Source: Christensenella sp. UBA4263 (GTDB lineage Bacteria > Bacillota > Clostridia > Christensenellales > Aristaeellaceae). Taken from it: DNA of 62,205 bases. The notes beneath the pieces are model-generated. The model made no database searches, was not told the DNA's origin, and saw nothing but the letters and a program-made list of their open reading frames with translations. The DNA lies in NCBI GenBank assembly GCA_002395225.1, contig DGWH01000005.1:23349-85553 (forward strand), in the 5' to 3' direction. Made by a program: the position numbers and the translations under genes. Each line of letters begins with the position of its first letter. Position 1 is the first letter of the stretch. Below are positions 9,225 through 17,214 of this stretch, one piece after another.

Positions 9225-9729
9225 AATCCTTTTCCGTGCAGGAACCATTGTTCTGCTGATTGCCATTGCGGTCTGCATGATGATCATCGGCAGAGGACAT
9301 ACCATCTATTTTGACAACAAGACCCTTGAATACGAGGGCACCAAGTACGAGGCAGTCCGGCGTATCAATGTGAATGTCAACGGTGAACAGGTGGCCAAGC
9401 TTTCCAAAAAGGAACGCGGCATGGCGACCTTCACGGGACAGAAATTTTCTTTTGATATTGAGATCATCCGCGAAAAGAACGGCCCGAGCGAAATGCGGAC
9501 GTTCAATATCGAAGTGCCGTATACGATGGACGGCATCGTCGTGAACCTGATCGGCATGATCGAGGGTCTTCCTCAGGATGCCTGGCTGAAGGAATTTATT
9601 CCTGCACCGGTGGTTGAGGAGGAAGATGAGGAAATCATCATTGACGAGTTCGATATTCCGGCCGACGCCCGGGAGCCGGGCACTGTGCCGGCCCAGGAGC
9701 CGGACACTGAGACGGCCTCCGAGAGCTAA
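9217..9729 (+). CDS. Single-pass membrane protein of the importer operon, function unknown
   Basis: 170 residues: a short basic N-terminus (MRRILFR), one hydrophobic segment (about residues 6-25), then a predicted extracellular beta-rich domain (TIYFDNKTLEYEG, RRINVNVNG, FDIEIIREKNG) and a very acidic tail (EEEDEEIIIDEFD). The start at 9217 lies inside the last codons of permease 2 and is served by GAGGAGGAG (9201-9209). A longer in-frame extension to 9139 would only translate permease sequence in another frame. Because the binding protein appears to lack a lipid anchor, this protein could tether or present it at the membrane; that is inference from context. I do not recognise the family with certainty. 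Confidence 0.7.
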   Translation: MRRILFRAGTIVLLIAIAVCMMIIGRGHTIYFDNKTLEYEGTKYEAVRRINVNVNGEQVAKLSKKERGMATFTGQKFSFDIEIIREKNGPSEMRTFNIEVPYTMDGIVVNLIGMIEGLPQDAWLKEFIPAPVVEEEDEEIIIDEFDIPADAREPGTVPAQEPDTETASES

Positions 9730-9734
9730 ATCCC

Positions 9735-9762
9735 AAAAGCGCAGAGAAATCTGCGCTTTTTT
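9735..9762 (+). terminator. Terminator of the ABC importer operon
   Basis: AAAAGCGCAGA (9735-9745), a GAAA loop, then TCTGCGCTTTT and further T residues. Perfect 11-bp stem, six bases after the last stop. Confidence 0.93.
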
Positions 9763-9867
9763 GCATCCCTTTTTCCTTCTCCGGAAAGCAGTTAATCAGC
9801 ATTTTGCCTGAGTCATGATATTGCTCATGCCATTTTATGCTGAGTCTGGCCCTTCATCGGATTTTCG

Positions 9868-9896
9868 TTGAAAACAGCTCTGGCTTTTGCTATAAT
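9868..9896 (+). promoter_or_regulatory. SigA-type promoter preceding a structured RNA
   Basis: TTGAAA (9868-9873), a 17-base spacer and TATAAT (9891-9896). Predicted start near 9903, which is exactly where the closing stem of the RNA candidate begins. The next gene starts about 313 bases downstream. Confidence 0.75.
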
Positions 9897-9902
9897 CCCT
9901 TC

Positions 9903-10120
9903 ATATCTCCGGGCTCACACGCAGGGATGTAACATTCCGCGCCGGCAGGACTGTTCCCAGGAATATTGATGCATCAATCTCGAAGAAAAAGCTTCTGTTA
10001 CAAAAAAGCAAAGACGGTCGGATAAACCGATATTGACTGCAGTTCCGAATGCCGACAGCCCTGACTGCTGTCTTCACAGCAAGTCAGGGGCCGGATATAA
10101 CTGGTCGTTTTGCCAGTGTC
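9903..10120 (+). ncRNA. Candidate structured non-coding RNA, family not identified
   Basis: No convincing ORF occupies 9763-10215, but the transcript predicted from the promoter folds well by eye. ATATC-T-CCGG at its 5' end pairs with CCGGATAT at 10090-10097, closing a domain of about 195 bases. Inside are GTAACA (9929-9934) with TGTTAC (9996-10001), the self-complementary ATTGATGCATCAAT, and a two-step hairpin CCCTGACT-GCTGT-CTTC-ACAGC-A-AGTCAGGG near 10059-10088. ACTGG...CCAGT follows near 10100-10117. A 200-base RNA with a closing stem and its own promoter has the size of 6S or raiA-type RNAs, but I cannot assign it to either. It might instead be a long leader of the next gene. Confidence 0.5.
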
Positions 10121-10215
10121 TTAAGCAGAAACTGAAACTTAAAAAAGATCTCAGTCCTGAAATAGTCTTTGGATGTGTGATTCATCTATTTTCGTAAAAA
10201 AGAAGGGGGTATCCC

Positions 10216-11226
10216 ATGAGCTGGGAGCAGATCTATTCAAAAACAAAAGAGCTTACTGACAGAGGACTTAAAGGTGAGGTACTGGTCGATGAACTTAAAA
10301 AATGGGCCAAAGAAACTGCACCGCTTAAAGATATGACCGTCCACGATTTCTTCAATGTTTCCAAAGAAGAAGAAGCTTCATGGTATGACAATCACATTGT
10401 CTTTAAATCCTTCGAGGAGTTTACTGAATATTTCACTGAAAACGGGCTTGATGTTACGGTTGGCTTTCAGAGAAATGCACTCAGGCAAATGAGTGAGGAA
10501 GGCACGGATTTTATTGCTTCTTATCTGGACAGGATGGCAGATTTCTGTGAAACAAATACCTTTAATGATTCCCGAATGCTCTCAGATGAAACACTGACAA
10601 TTTTTAAATCCGTCTGTTTCTTTGCTGCCGAGAATCACATTGAATCATTTTTTAAACCGGTTCTAACCTGCCTAAGGACACTCCATACAGATGACTATCA
10701 GCCACTCAAGATGTTCATTCAGCAATGCCTGCCTTCCATCCTTTATGCAATATGTGATGGTGATTTTACGTTTGTTCTCAACACGCTTTTTGACCCTGAA
10801 CTGCATCCGGATATCCGGGAAAAACTTGCCATGATGCTGAGACAGTTTGCATTGGATGGCGTCTTCCCGGATGATATTCATACAGACATACTGAAAAAGT
10901 ACATCGATTTCATTGTTCAGCAACACGAGGAAGGGCTGGTCGCTGCAGAATGGCTTGCGCTTGCTGATCCGGAATCAATCCCGCGAAAAGTACTCAAAAA
11001 ACTCCTGAAATTCCATGTGAATTTCGCTTACTATGGGACAACGGATTCGAAGGAATTTACGAGGCAGGTTCGTTCCGGCCCGGAGCAGATGTACAACTAT
11101 GTGATGGATGACATGATTCTGCTGGGGATGTACACCCCTGTTCTGCATCCGCCTGAAGGACTTCGTGAAAAGGTAACTTCAGCTCAAAAAGATCGTATTG
11201 AGCGTTTCAGACTTGCCAATCATTAA
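10216..11226 (+). CDS. Hypothetical protein, all-helical, 336 residues
   Basis: I do not recognise the family. The protein has no signal peptide or membrane segment. It is mostly amphipathic helix and rich in Phe, Glu and Asp, with repeating helix pairs from about residue 110 to 260 that could form a HEAT-like solenoid. Start is supported by AAGAAGGGGG eight bases upstream of ATG 10216. The gene is more A+T-rich than the flanking ABC operon and stands alone between the structured RNA and a decayed region, so recent transfer is plausible. No hairpin terminator is obvious directly after the stop. Confidence 0.6.
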   Translation: MSWEQIYSKTKELTDRGLKGEVLVDELKKWAKETAPLKDMTVHDFFNVSKEEEASWYDNHIVFKSFEEFTEYFTENGLDVTVGFQRNALRQMSEEGTDFIASYLDRMADFCETNTFNDSRMLSDETLTIFKSVCFFAAENHIESFFKPVLTCLRTLHTDDYQPLKMFIQQCLPSILYAICDGDFTFVLNTLFDPELHPDIREKLAMMLRQFALDGVFPDDIHTDILKKYIDFIVQQHEEGLVAAEWLALADPESIPRKVLKKLLKFHVNFAYYGTTDSKEFTRQVRSGPEQMYNYVMDDMILLGMYTPVLHPPEGLREKVTSAQKDRIERFRLANH

Positions 11227-12359
11227 CAACGATTTTCTCTGCATTTTCCGCTTTCATGATCATTCAAACACTATTTGGTCATACACGGTCTGATGTCGTT
11301 CTGCTTATCTATCGGGATTAATCAGGAAGTCCCGGAAAGACGGAAAACCTGTCAATGTATCTGTTCAGAAAATGGCATGCCCCATATAGCCTTTTTCAGT
11401 CACAAATATGTCCGGGGATGAGGATGAAATTGCTGGCTGCAGTGATGTTCTGAATACGATACACGAGCACCATGATGACATAAACCAGACAGTTTTACTG
11501 CTGCACCTTGGAACGGGCACCTAGGCTGGCATGAAGGAAAAGGTATTTGGCGCCGTTCATGAAGTACATACCGAGGGCTATCCTGGTGTATTACAGAGAG
11601 TTTGAGAGAAGAGCAGATGCTCTCAGCAAGCCTGACGAGGTTGGAAAGTGCTGGTTAAATCAAGTACCATCGATATTGTACGGGCTTCGGTACAAAGTCG
11701 AACTGGAAAGTTTTTCAAGGCAGATGATGAATATCTGTCCGACATTGAGTCGTTCATCCGTCGAAGCCGGATTGAGAGAACTGATTGTGAAGAGCGACAG
11801 CGGTTCGGCACAGGCAGACTGACTCATTATTTGCGGTCTGACGCTGTCCGATAATCGCACGGTCGATCGAACTTTCGCTTGAAAATCAGGATTTCAAGAA
11901 AAAAACGATCATCAAGCGAAACCCCTGCCAGGAAACTGTCAGGGGTTTTTCATGCTGAAAAAGCGAAAGAAGAAACCGGATGAGCAGGTCGATGAAAAAG
12001 AAGATCGTGTGGTACTATGACGCAGATACTAGGATTGGCATTGAGTGTTATTGCCAATTAAAAAGCCATTTCTGATATACGACGAAACTCCGATGGCTGT
12101 ATTGCATCACTTTATATAAGCCCCAAATCTTATATTGTATGTGAGATAAAGATGTACCGTAGGGAGAAACAAATATAGACTCAGCTCTCGCCAGGCTGTT
12201 TGGCTTCCGGAAGATCAGACTCTGAAAGAGAAGATTGCAGTGTTGCAGTCGACTGTTACGCGCCACCGCTTTCGGATTCGGTTTCATTTGACTTTGCAAT
12301 AAGTGCTTCAATCTGGGGGCAAAGTTCATTGCTCAGAAGAAATTTGATTGCTTCATACG
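11227..12359. other. Decayed intergenic DNA without a gene I can support
   Basis: Short frames occur (11547-11822, 11648-11854 and others) but overlap one another, lack good ribosome binding sites and read like broken coding DNA in shifting frames. Visible structure: a hairpin GAGAG...CTCTC near 11605-11628; a perfect 10-bp inverted repeat TTTCGCTTGA (11873-11882) with TCAAGCGAAA (11912-11921); and a terminator-like hairpin AACCCCTG...CAGGGGTT with a T run at 11919-11950. This may be the eroded edge of an inserted element. No transposase is recognisable. Confidence 0.5.
11919..11950 (+). terminator. Terminator-like hairpin in decayed region
   Basis: AACCCCTG-C-CAG, loop GAAA, CTG-T-CAGGGGTT followed by TTTT; one internal mismatch. 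It has no obvious gene in front of it and overlaps the right arm of the 10-bp inverted repeat 11873/11912. Confidence 0.55.
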
Positions 12360-13876
12360 GGCAACGGCTCTCTGACCATCCGGGTCAACTCGGTTGCCAA
12401 GGCGGTGCTGGATGTGGCCCAGGGGGGCGGTGATTGTGAATGTTAAGGACTACATTTCCAGCGGCTCCAATACGGTGCAGCTGCAGGTCACTGATTCCTA
12501 CGGCAACAGCCGCGTGAAGAACTTTACCATCACGGTGGTGGAGCTGACCCTGGTCAGTTCCTTTGATGATTCCACCATCCAGACAGGGGTGCTGGTATTT
12601 CCATATACGCCATACGGAGCAGTATCAAAAACGGTACATTTCATTCTGGATGGAACCGAGATGGAAACGGTCACGACTTCCGTATCCGCAAGACAGCAGA
12701 CCTATATCATTCCCCAGCAGAGCCATGGACCGCATACGCTGCGGGTGTATTTTGAGTCAACGGTGAACGGAAACACTGTCCGGTCAAACGAACTGTACTA
12801 CGAGATCATCTGGTACCGTATTTCCGAAAACACGCCGATTATCGCGTCCTCATATAACCAGTTCACGGTCATGCAGTTCACCACAGTGAATAATCCCATA
12901 CACGGTCTACACGCCCAATGCCCAGATGAGTGATGTGGTGATCCGGGTAGATGGCAGGACGGCCAGTGAGATCACGGTGGACAGGACAAGGCAGACATTC
13001 TCTTATCGGTTCAACAATGCCGGCACGCATTCCGTGACCTTTACCCCCGGCGGAACTCTGAAAACGATGACCTTTACGGTAACCGCGGCGGACATTGACT
13101 GTCATGCGGAAACAGAGAACCTGGTGCTGCACCTGCCTTCTGCCTCACGGTCCAACAACGAGGCGAATCCGGGTATCTGGACCTATGGAACCGGAGAGAA
13201 TCAGATTGCGGCGACTTTCACCAATTTCAACTGGAAGAGCGACGGTTGGCAGATGGACGCGGATGGAATGATTGCGCTTCGTGTTTCCGGCGACGCCAGG
13301 CTGACGATTCCGTATAAGCCATTTGCGCAGGATTTCCGTGCCACCGGCAAAACCATCGAGAGCGAGTTTGCGGCGAGGGATGTACTGAATTACGATGCGG
13401 TGCTTCTGTCCTGTCTGAATGCCGGCAGTGGCATTTCGCTGACTGCCCAGACCTGTCTTCTGACCTCAGAGCAAAGTTCCATTGCCATGCAGTTCAAGGA
13501 GGAAGAGCATGTTCGGGTCGGATTTGTGATCGAGAAAAGGTCAGGATTCAGACGCATATACTGTTATATCAACGGTGTCATGTCCGGTGTGGTTCAGTAT
13601 CCGGCGGATGATGACTTTTCTCAGGTGACGCCCGCGGACATCACGATCGGCAGCAGCCAGTGCACCATCGACCTTTACTGTATCCGGGTTTATGATAACG
13701 ACCTGTCTCCCCAGCAGATGGAGGACAACTGGATCGCGGATACGCAGGACGGAGCGCTGATGCTGGAGCGGTACAGCCACAACAACGTCCGGGATGAATA
13801 CGGAAATGTGGTCATTGCCAAATTGCCGAGTGATCTTCCGTACTTTATTATCGAGTGTGCTGAACTGCCGCAGTAA
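12360..13876 (+). pseudogene. Phage tail/baseplate structural protein remnant, frameshifted
   Basis: Virion surface protein remnant. Three frame blocks join into one protein: GNGSLTIRVNSVAKAVLDV (from 12360), then AVIVNVKDYISSGSN to VNNPI (about 12424-12900), then YTVYTPNAQMSDVVIRVDG to the stop at 13876. The first shift falls at a run of six G residues (12421-12426), the second near 12898. The first part resembles repeated beta-sandwich (Ig-like) domains. The last 300 residues resemble a LamG/concanavalin-type domain (MDADGMIALRVSGDARLTIPY, RRIYCYINGVMSG, CIRVYDNDLSPQQMEDNW) as found in minor structural proteins of Firmicutes prophages. The N-terminal part is missing. No other virion, lysis or integrase genes are nearby apart from the next fragment. 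Confidence 0.7.
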
Positions 13877-13918
13877 TATGAAGCCAAAGCGACCGACACA
13901 AATACGGAGGGATAATCA

Positions 13919-14482
13919 ATGGCGCTGCATGACATCCGGGAAGTGCGTATTCCCATTGAACTGGACAAACACCCACGCGCTGTTTTTCGACCTGAACGCC
14001 TTCGCCGAGCTGGAGGACAAATTCGGCTCTCTGGATCAAGCATTTCAGAAGATGCAGCAGGGCTCCGTGAAGGCGCCCCGCACGCTGCTGTGGGCAGGCC
14101 TGCTCCATGAGGACGAGACCCTAACCGAGCGCAGGGAGGGCGCGATGATTTCCATGACCAATGTGGAAACCATCATGGAGCAGATCATCCAGGCGCTGAC
14201 CGTCGCGCTGCCGGAGGACACTGATTCTTCGGAGAATGTCGTGGCCCCTGACCCTCGGTAAAGGCGCTGTGGGACTCATTTGATACGGCGGCATCCGGTG
14301 CGCAGGAATCTGTGGACTGGGTGCTGCTGTATTATGTGGGGACCGTGGTGCTGCATATGAGCGAGGATGTATTCTGGAAAAGCACCTTGCGGAAGGTGCA
14401 CGCGGTGTTTAAGTGCCGCTGTGAGCATATGCCGAAACCGGCAAGCAAAAAAATGGAGCAGTCACTGTTGAGCTGTGTATAG
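13919..14482 (+). pseudogene. Phage tail assembly chaperone region, broken by frameshifts
   Basis: The product starts MALHDIREVRIPIELD behind GGAGGG and then continues in another frame as THALFFDLNAFAELEDKFG...VPL-like chaperone sequence up to the stop at 14261, so a frameshift lies near 13966. A second segment in the -1 frame (14258-14482) reads VKALWDSFDTAAS...EDVFWKSTLRKVHAVFK. That pattern is typical of the T part of G/GT tail assembly chaperones, which many phages make by programmed frameshifting. I see no convincing slippery heptamer at the junction, so decay is the simpler reading. In intact phages this gene precedes the tape measure gene; here it follows a distal tail protein, so the remnant is rearranged. 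Confidence 0.55.
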
Positions 14483-14500
14483 TCCGCGAGTGACAAAAAA

Positions 14501-14544
14501 TTTCATGCTGATTTCTTGCATGAAAGATTGTCCTGCGGTATAAT
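14501..14544 (+). promoter_or_regulatory. Promoter with overlapping palindromic operator for the AbiLi-like gene
   Basis: TTGCAT (14516-14521), a 17-base spacer and TATAAT (14539-14544). An 8-bp inverted repeat TTTCATGC (14501-14508) / GCATGAAA (14518-14525) overlaps the -35 box, as expected for a repressor site. The leader carries GGGAGGAGG before the ATG at 14571. Confidence 0.7.
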
Positions 14545-14570
14545 CTCTCCTGAGGGAGGAGGTTGTTGCC

Positions 14571-15833
14571 ATGCTGCTGTATCTGAAGCTCAACAACTAT
14601 ACGATATACAATCAGGAAGTCGAATTCTCCATGTTGGCAAACATGCACTACAGCCGTTTTCCATCCAACGTTGCGTCTGAGGCCGGGGTAAATGCTCTGA
14701 AGACAGCGGTTCTGCTTGGACCCAACAATACGGGAAAGACGAATTTCGTTCGCGCCATCGCCATGATGAAGGCGATCATGCTGAACCAGTCTCCCAGCAT
14801 CATTCCCAACATCTTTTCAGGGAGCGCGATTGTGGAAGCGAGCATTTCTTTCCTTGAGAGCGGAAAGGAATATGTCCTTGACATCCGGTATGACGCTGAG
14901 CATGGCGAGTATGTGTATGAGCGTTTTGCGGAAGTCCATCGGGACAAGTACAAGAACGTCCGCACACATGTTTTGCTCCTGCGGGATATTCAGGGGAAAG
15001 AGTTCATGGCAGAGGATGAAAGTCTCGTATCCGTAATGAAGGTTGCGGCGCGAAACAATCTCCTGATCTATCTCCTTGACACGGAGAGCTTTCCTGCCCT
15101 GCACGAGATCAGGGAAGCGGTTATTGCCTTTGCGTCGAAGATCGACATTGTCGATATGAATAACATACCGATCCGGAAGACCATCGACATGCTGAAGCTG
15201 TCTGATGAGGACAGTCAGCGCATCGCAAAGTTTGTGCTGAACGCGGATCTGTCGCTGGATGATTTCAGGTATGCAGGTGATGATGAAGTCCGGATTATGT
15301 TCCAGGGAGTCAACACCGAGAAATCCGCTCCTCAGGAAAACGCCCTTCAGCAGGCTGCACCGCTTGCAGAAATGCTTCACCTGGTGTCTGTGTATCAGGG
15401 CGTGCCTGTGCCGAGCATCCTCTTTGACTCAACTGGCACAAAGAAGATGGCGGCGCTGGCGAGCTATGTCATCAGCGCGCTGAAGGAGGGCCGTATCCTC
15501 GTTGTAGACGAACTGGATAACAGCCTGCACTTCCGGCTGACCCGGGCGATCATCAGCCTGTTCAACAATGAACTGAATGAGAACGCGCAGCTGATCGTAA
15601 CGGCGCACGATTTTTCATTGCTGGACTGCAATTCACTCTTCCGGAAGGAGCAGATATGGTTTACCCATAAAGACAAGGAGAGAGCGTACCTGTATTCGCT
15701 TTCAGAATTTACCGCCAGTGAAAGCAAGACCAGAGGCACGTCTGACCTGGTAGCCAAGTATCGGGCTGGTGTTTTCGGCGCGTTGCCGGAGCCGGATCTG
15801 TTTGATACGCTTCTGGAGGTGAGTCAGTCATGA
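14571..15833 (+). CDS. AbiLi/RloA-like AAA15 ATPase (phage-defence type)
   Basis: SMC/OLD-like ATPase of the COG1106 group, whose members act in abortive infection with a TOPRIM partner (AbiLi-AbiLii, RloA-RloB). In 420 residues the Walker A motif GPNNTGKTNF is near residue 48, Walker B RILVVDELDNSLHF near residue 306, and the H-loop-like LIVTAHDFSLLD follows. The N-terminal LYLKLNNYTIYNQEVEFSM is the usual first strand of this ABC-like fold. Length fits. The stop overlaps the start of a second gene (ATGA), which is exactly the operon layout of two-gene defence systems, but that partner is truncated. The ATPase itself looks intact. Whether it works alone is unknown. Confidence 0.82.
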   Translation: MLLYLKLNNYTIYNQEVEFSMLANMHYSRFPSNVASEAGVNALKTAVLLGPNNTGKTNFVRAIAMMKAIMLNQSPSIIPNIFSGSAIVEASISFLESGKEYVLDIRYDAEHGEYVYERFAEVHRDKYKNVRTHVLLLRDIQGKEFMAEDESLVSVMKVAARNNLLIYLLDTESFPALHEIREAVIAFASKIDIVDMNNIPIRKTIDMLKLSDEDSQRIAKFVLNADLSLDDFRYAGDDEVRIMFQGVNTEKSAPQENALQQAAPLAEMLHLVSVYQGVPVPSILFDSTGTKKMAALASYVISALKEGRILVVDELDNSLHFRLTRAIISLFNNELNENAQLIVTAHDFSLLDCNSLFRKEQIWFTHKDKERAYLYSLSEFTASESKTRGTSDLVAKYRAGVFGALPEPDLFDTLLEVSQS

Positions 15834-15946
15834 CCGCGCTGCCTCCTGTCCGGCGAAAGCACAGAATCTGTGTGATCTGTGAGGGTTACGAAGATTATCA
15901 CTATTTCAACCGTCTGATTGCTCTGAATCTGTGGGATGCCTCCTAA
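15830..15946 (+). pseudogene. Truncated TOPRIM partner (AbiLii/RloB-like), first 38 codons only
   Basis: The frame begins with an ATG overlapping the ATPase stop and reads RKHRICVICEGYEDYHYFNRL before stopping at 15944-15946. The ICVICEG.. E...YF pattern is the N-terminal strand and acidic motif of RloB/OLD TOPRIM nucleases, normally about 200 residues long. The rest is replaced by a terminator hairpin at 15969 and an unrelated cassette, so the break point lies near 15940. The defence system is therefore probably inactive or reduced. Confidence 0.7.
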
Positions 15947-15968
15947 AGAATGATTCTGACGGGCAGAC

Positions 15969-15997
15969 GAGGAGCAGCAATGCTCCTCATCTTTTTC
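15969..15997 (+). terminator. Terminator upstream of the small-gene cassettes
   Basis: GAGGAGCA, loop GCAA, TGCTCCTC (perfect 8 bp) then ATCTTTTT. It insulates the broken defence operon from the promoter at 16009. Confidence 0.85.
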
Positions 15998-16008
15998 CCA
16001 CATACCAG

Positions 16009-16039
16009 TTGACTTCTGGGCTGCTTAGAGTGATATATA
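16009..16039 (+). promoter_or_regulatory. Promoter of cassette 1, member of a repeated promoter type
   Basis: TTGACT (16009-16014), a 17-base spacer containing CTTAGAG, then GATATATAC (16032-16040). The copy at 20266 has the same layout (TTGACA, 17 bases, CTTAGAG, GATATATAC). TTGACTTCTGGGCTGC is also echoed by TTGACTTCCGGGCCGC near 16556. Confidence 0.7.
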
Positions 16040-16083
16040 CACATGCCGAAACAATAATCACAAAGAGCTTGGAGGGCAAGAAA

Positions 16084-16455
16084 ATGGCATGGAACAACGA
16101 AGACCTGAGAGCATGGATGATCAAAGCCGATTTTCCCGGCTGCGAGGATTGCGGACACTTTGGAACGGTGATCTACAACGGTGCGTTTACAACCCTCTCA
16201 TTCATCAAAAAACCGGCAACGGAAGGTACGGCGGCAACATACGCACTGGTCAGCAGCGTTCGGGAATGCCATAGAAACTGCTTCGAACATAAAGCGAAGA
16301 TGGTCAGGGAACTGACGCGGGAAGAGGGCAACCTCCTCTGGAAAGCGATCAAGAGCACTGAGTGGACAACCAAAAGCCACAATTTCTGCTACGACCTCGG
16401 CAAGGCGCTGGACAAACATCCGGCCACACTGAGAGCAAAGATCGCAGAGAATTGA
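16084..16455 (+). CDS. Hypothetical protein, 123 residues
   Basis: Not recognised. Soluble, no signal peptide, with Trp residues near the start (MAWNNEDLRAWMIK) and several Cys and His (CEDCGHFG at about 18-25, RECHRNC at about 59-65). The spacing could bind a metal, but no standard zinc-finger pattern is complete. GGAGGGCAAG stands before ATG 16084; an upstream in-frame extension to 15931 would run through the promoter and terminator and is rejected. It sits alone between its own promoter (16009) and terminator (16466), like an independent cassette. Confidence 0.6.
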   Translation: MAWNNEDLRAWMIKADFPGCEDCGHFGTVIYNGAFTTLSFIKKPATEGTAATYALVSSVRECHRNCFEHKAKMVRELTREEGNLLWKAIKSTEWTTKSHNFCYDLGKALDKHPATLRAKIAEN

Positions 16456-16465
16456 GCAAAGCCAC

Positions 16466-16494
16466 GGAGGAGGGAAAACCTCCTCTTGTTTTTT
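16466..16494 (+). terminator. Terminator of cassette 1, near-copy of the one at 20115
   Basis: GAGGAGG, loop GAAAA, CCTCCTC, TTG, then six T. The hairpin at 20115 has the same arms and tail, suggesting duplication of cassette parts. The gap 16495-16727 holds two copies of TGACTTCCGGGC (near 16536 and 16558) and no gene. Confidence 0.88.
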
Positions 16495-16678
16495 ATGCCT
16501 CCCCGGTCAGTATTTCTCGCCATCTTTTCTGGATGACTTCCGGGCAACTTTTCAACTTGACTTCCGGGCCGCTCATCAACCATATTTAAAAATGGCCTCT
16601 CTGCCGCAACACGAAATTAGCCGTGATAATCGAACAGAAACGCCTTATGGCTGTTCACCGTAGGGACGGCGAATACCA

Positions 16679-16756
16679 GTACAAGTTTTTGTACCAGTTT
16701 TTGCAAACAATTTTTGTGAATAACCTCTTGACAGCGACATACAAGGGTGCTATATT
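16679..16756 (+). promoter_or_regulatory. Promoter and tandem operator-like repeats for the XRE-ImmA pair
   Basis: TTGACA (16728-16733), a 17-base spacer and TATATT (16751-16756): a strong promoter. Just upstream are two adjacent 12-base copies, GTACAAGTTTTT (16679-16690) and GTACCAGTTTTT (16691-16702), followed by TGCAAACAATTTTTG. They are good candidates for binding sites of the XRE protein encoded next. Confidence 0.72.
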
Positions 16757-16818
16757 ATGTGGTGTTAGAAAATCGCGAACATGTGAATGACTGACAACAG
16801 GAGAAAAGGGGTAAGAAC

Positions 16819-17190
16819 ATGGAGGAGGCAAGGACATTCGGGGGTTATGTCCGGGAGAAGAGACTGGCTGCCGGTATCAATCTTCGTAAGCTGGCTGAGA
16901 TACTGGATATCGCACCCGCATATATGAGTGACATCGAAAACGACCATCGGTATCCGCCGGAAAAGGACAAGATCTACAAGATTGCTGAGGCACTGAAGAT
17001 GACGAAGGAAGAAACAGATCATCTGTTTGACCTTGCGGCGGGGAACAAGAAAAACTCTGTATCGCCGGACATTGCCGATTATATCATGGAGCAGAACAAA
17101 TCCCGTGTGGCATTACGCCTTGCCCGTGACAAAGGGCTTGGTGAGAAGGAATGGGAAAAGATCATCCGTATGCTGGAAGAAAATGAATGA
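16819..17190 (+). CDS. XRE-family HTH regulator (ImmR-like)
   Basis: Cytoplasmic DNA-binding protein of 123 residues. The helix-turn-helix lies at about residues 10-65 (YVREKRLAAGINLRKLAEIL, then APAYMSDIENDHRYPP). The C-terminal half is helical and charged. The following gene encodes an ImmA-type metalloprotease 24 bases downstream, the arrangement in which ImmA cleaves the ImmR repressor on ICEBs1-like elements and phages. No integrase or conjugation gene is nearby, so the pair may be stranded or may control local cassettes. Confidence 0.87.
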   Translation: MEEARTFGGYVREKRLAAGINLRKLAEILDIAPAYMSDIENDHRYPPEKDKIYKIAEALKMTKEETDHLFDLAAGNKKNSVSPDIADYIMEQNKSRVALRLARDKGLGEKEWEKIIRMLEENE

Positions 17191-17214
17191 TCTTGGGGAG
17201 GACACAGCGGCTTG

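Noticed and set aside
12048..12329. 93-codon minus-strand ORF in the decayed region
   Set aside because: No start signal, and the region reads as fragmented DNA on both strands.
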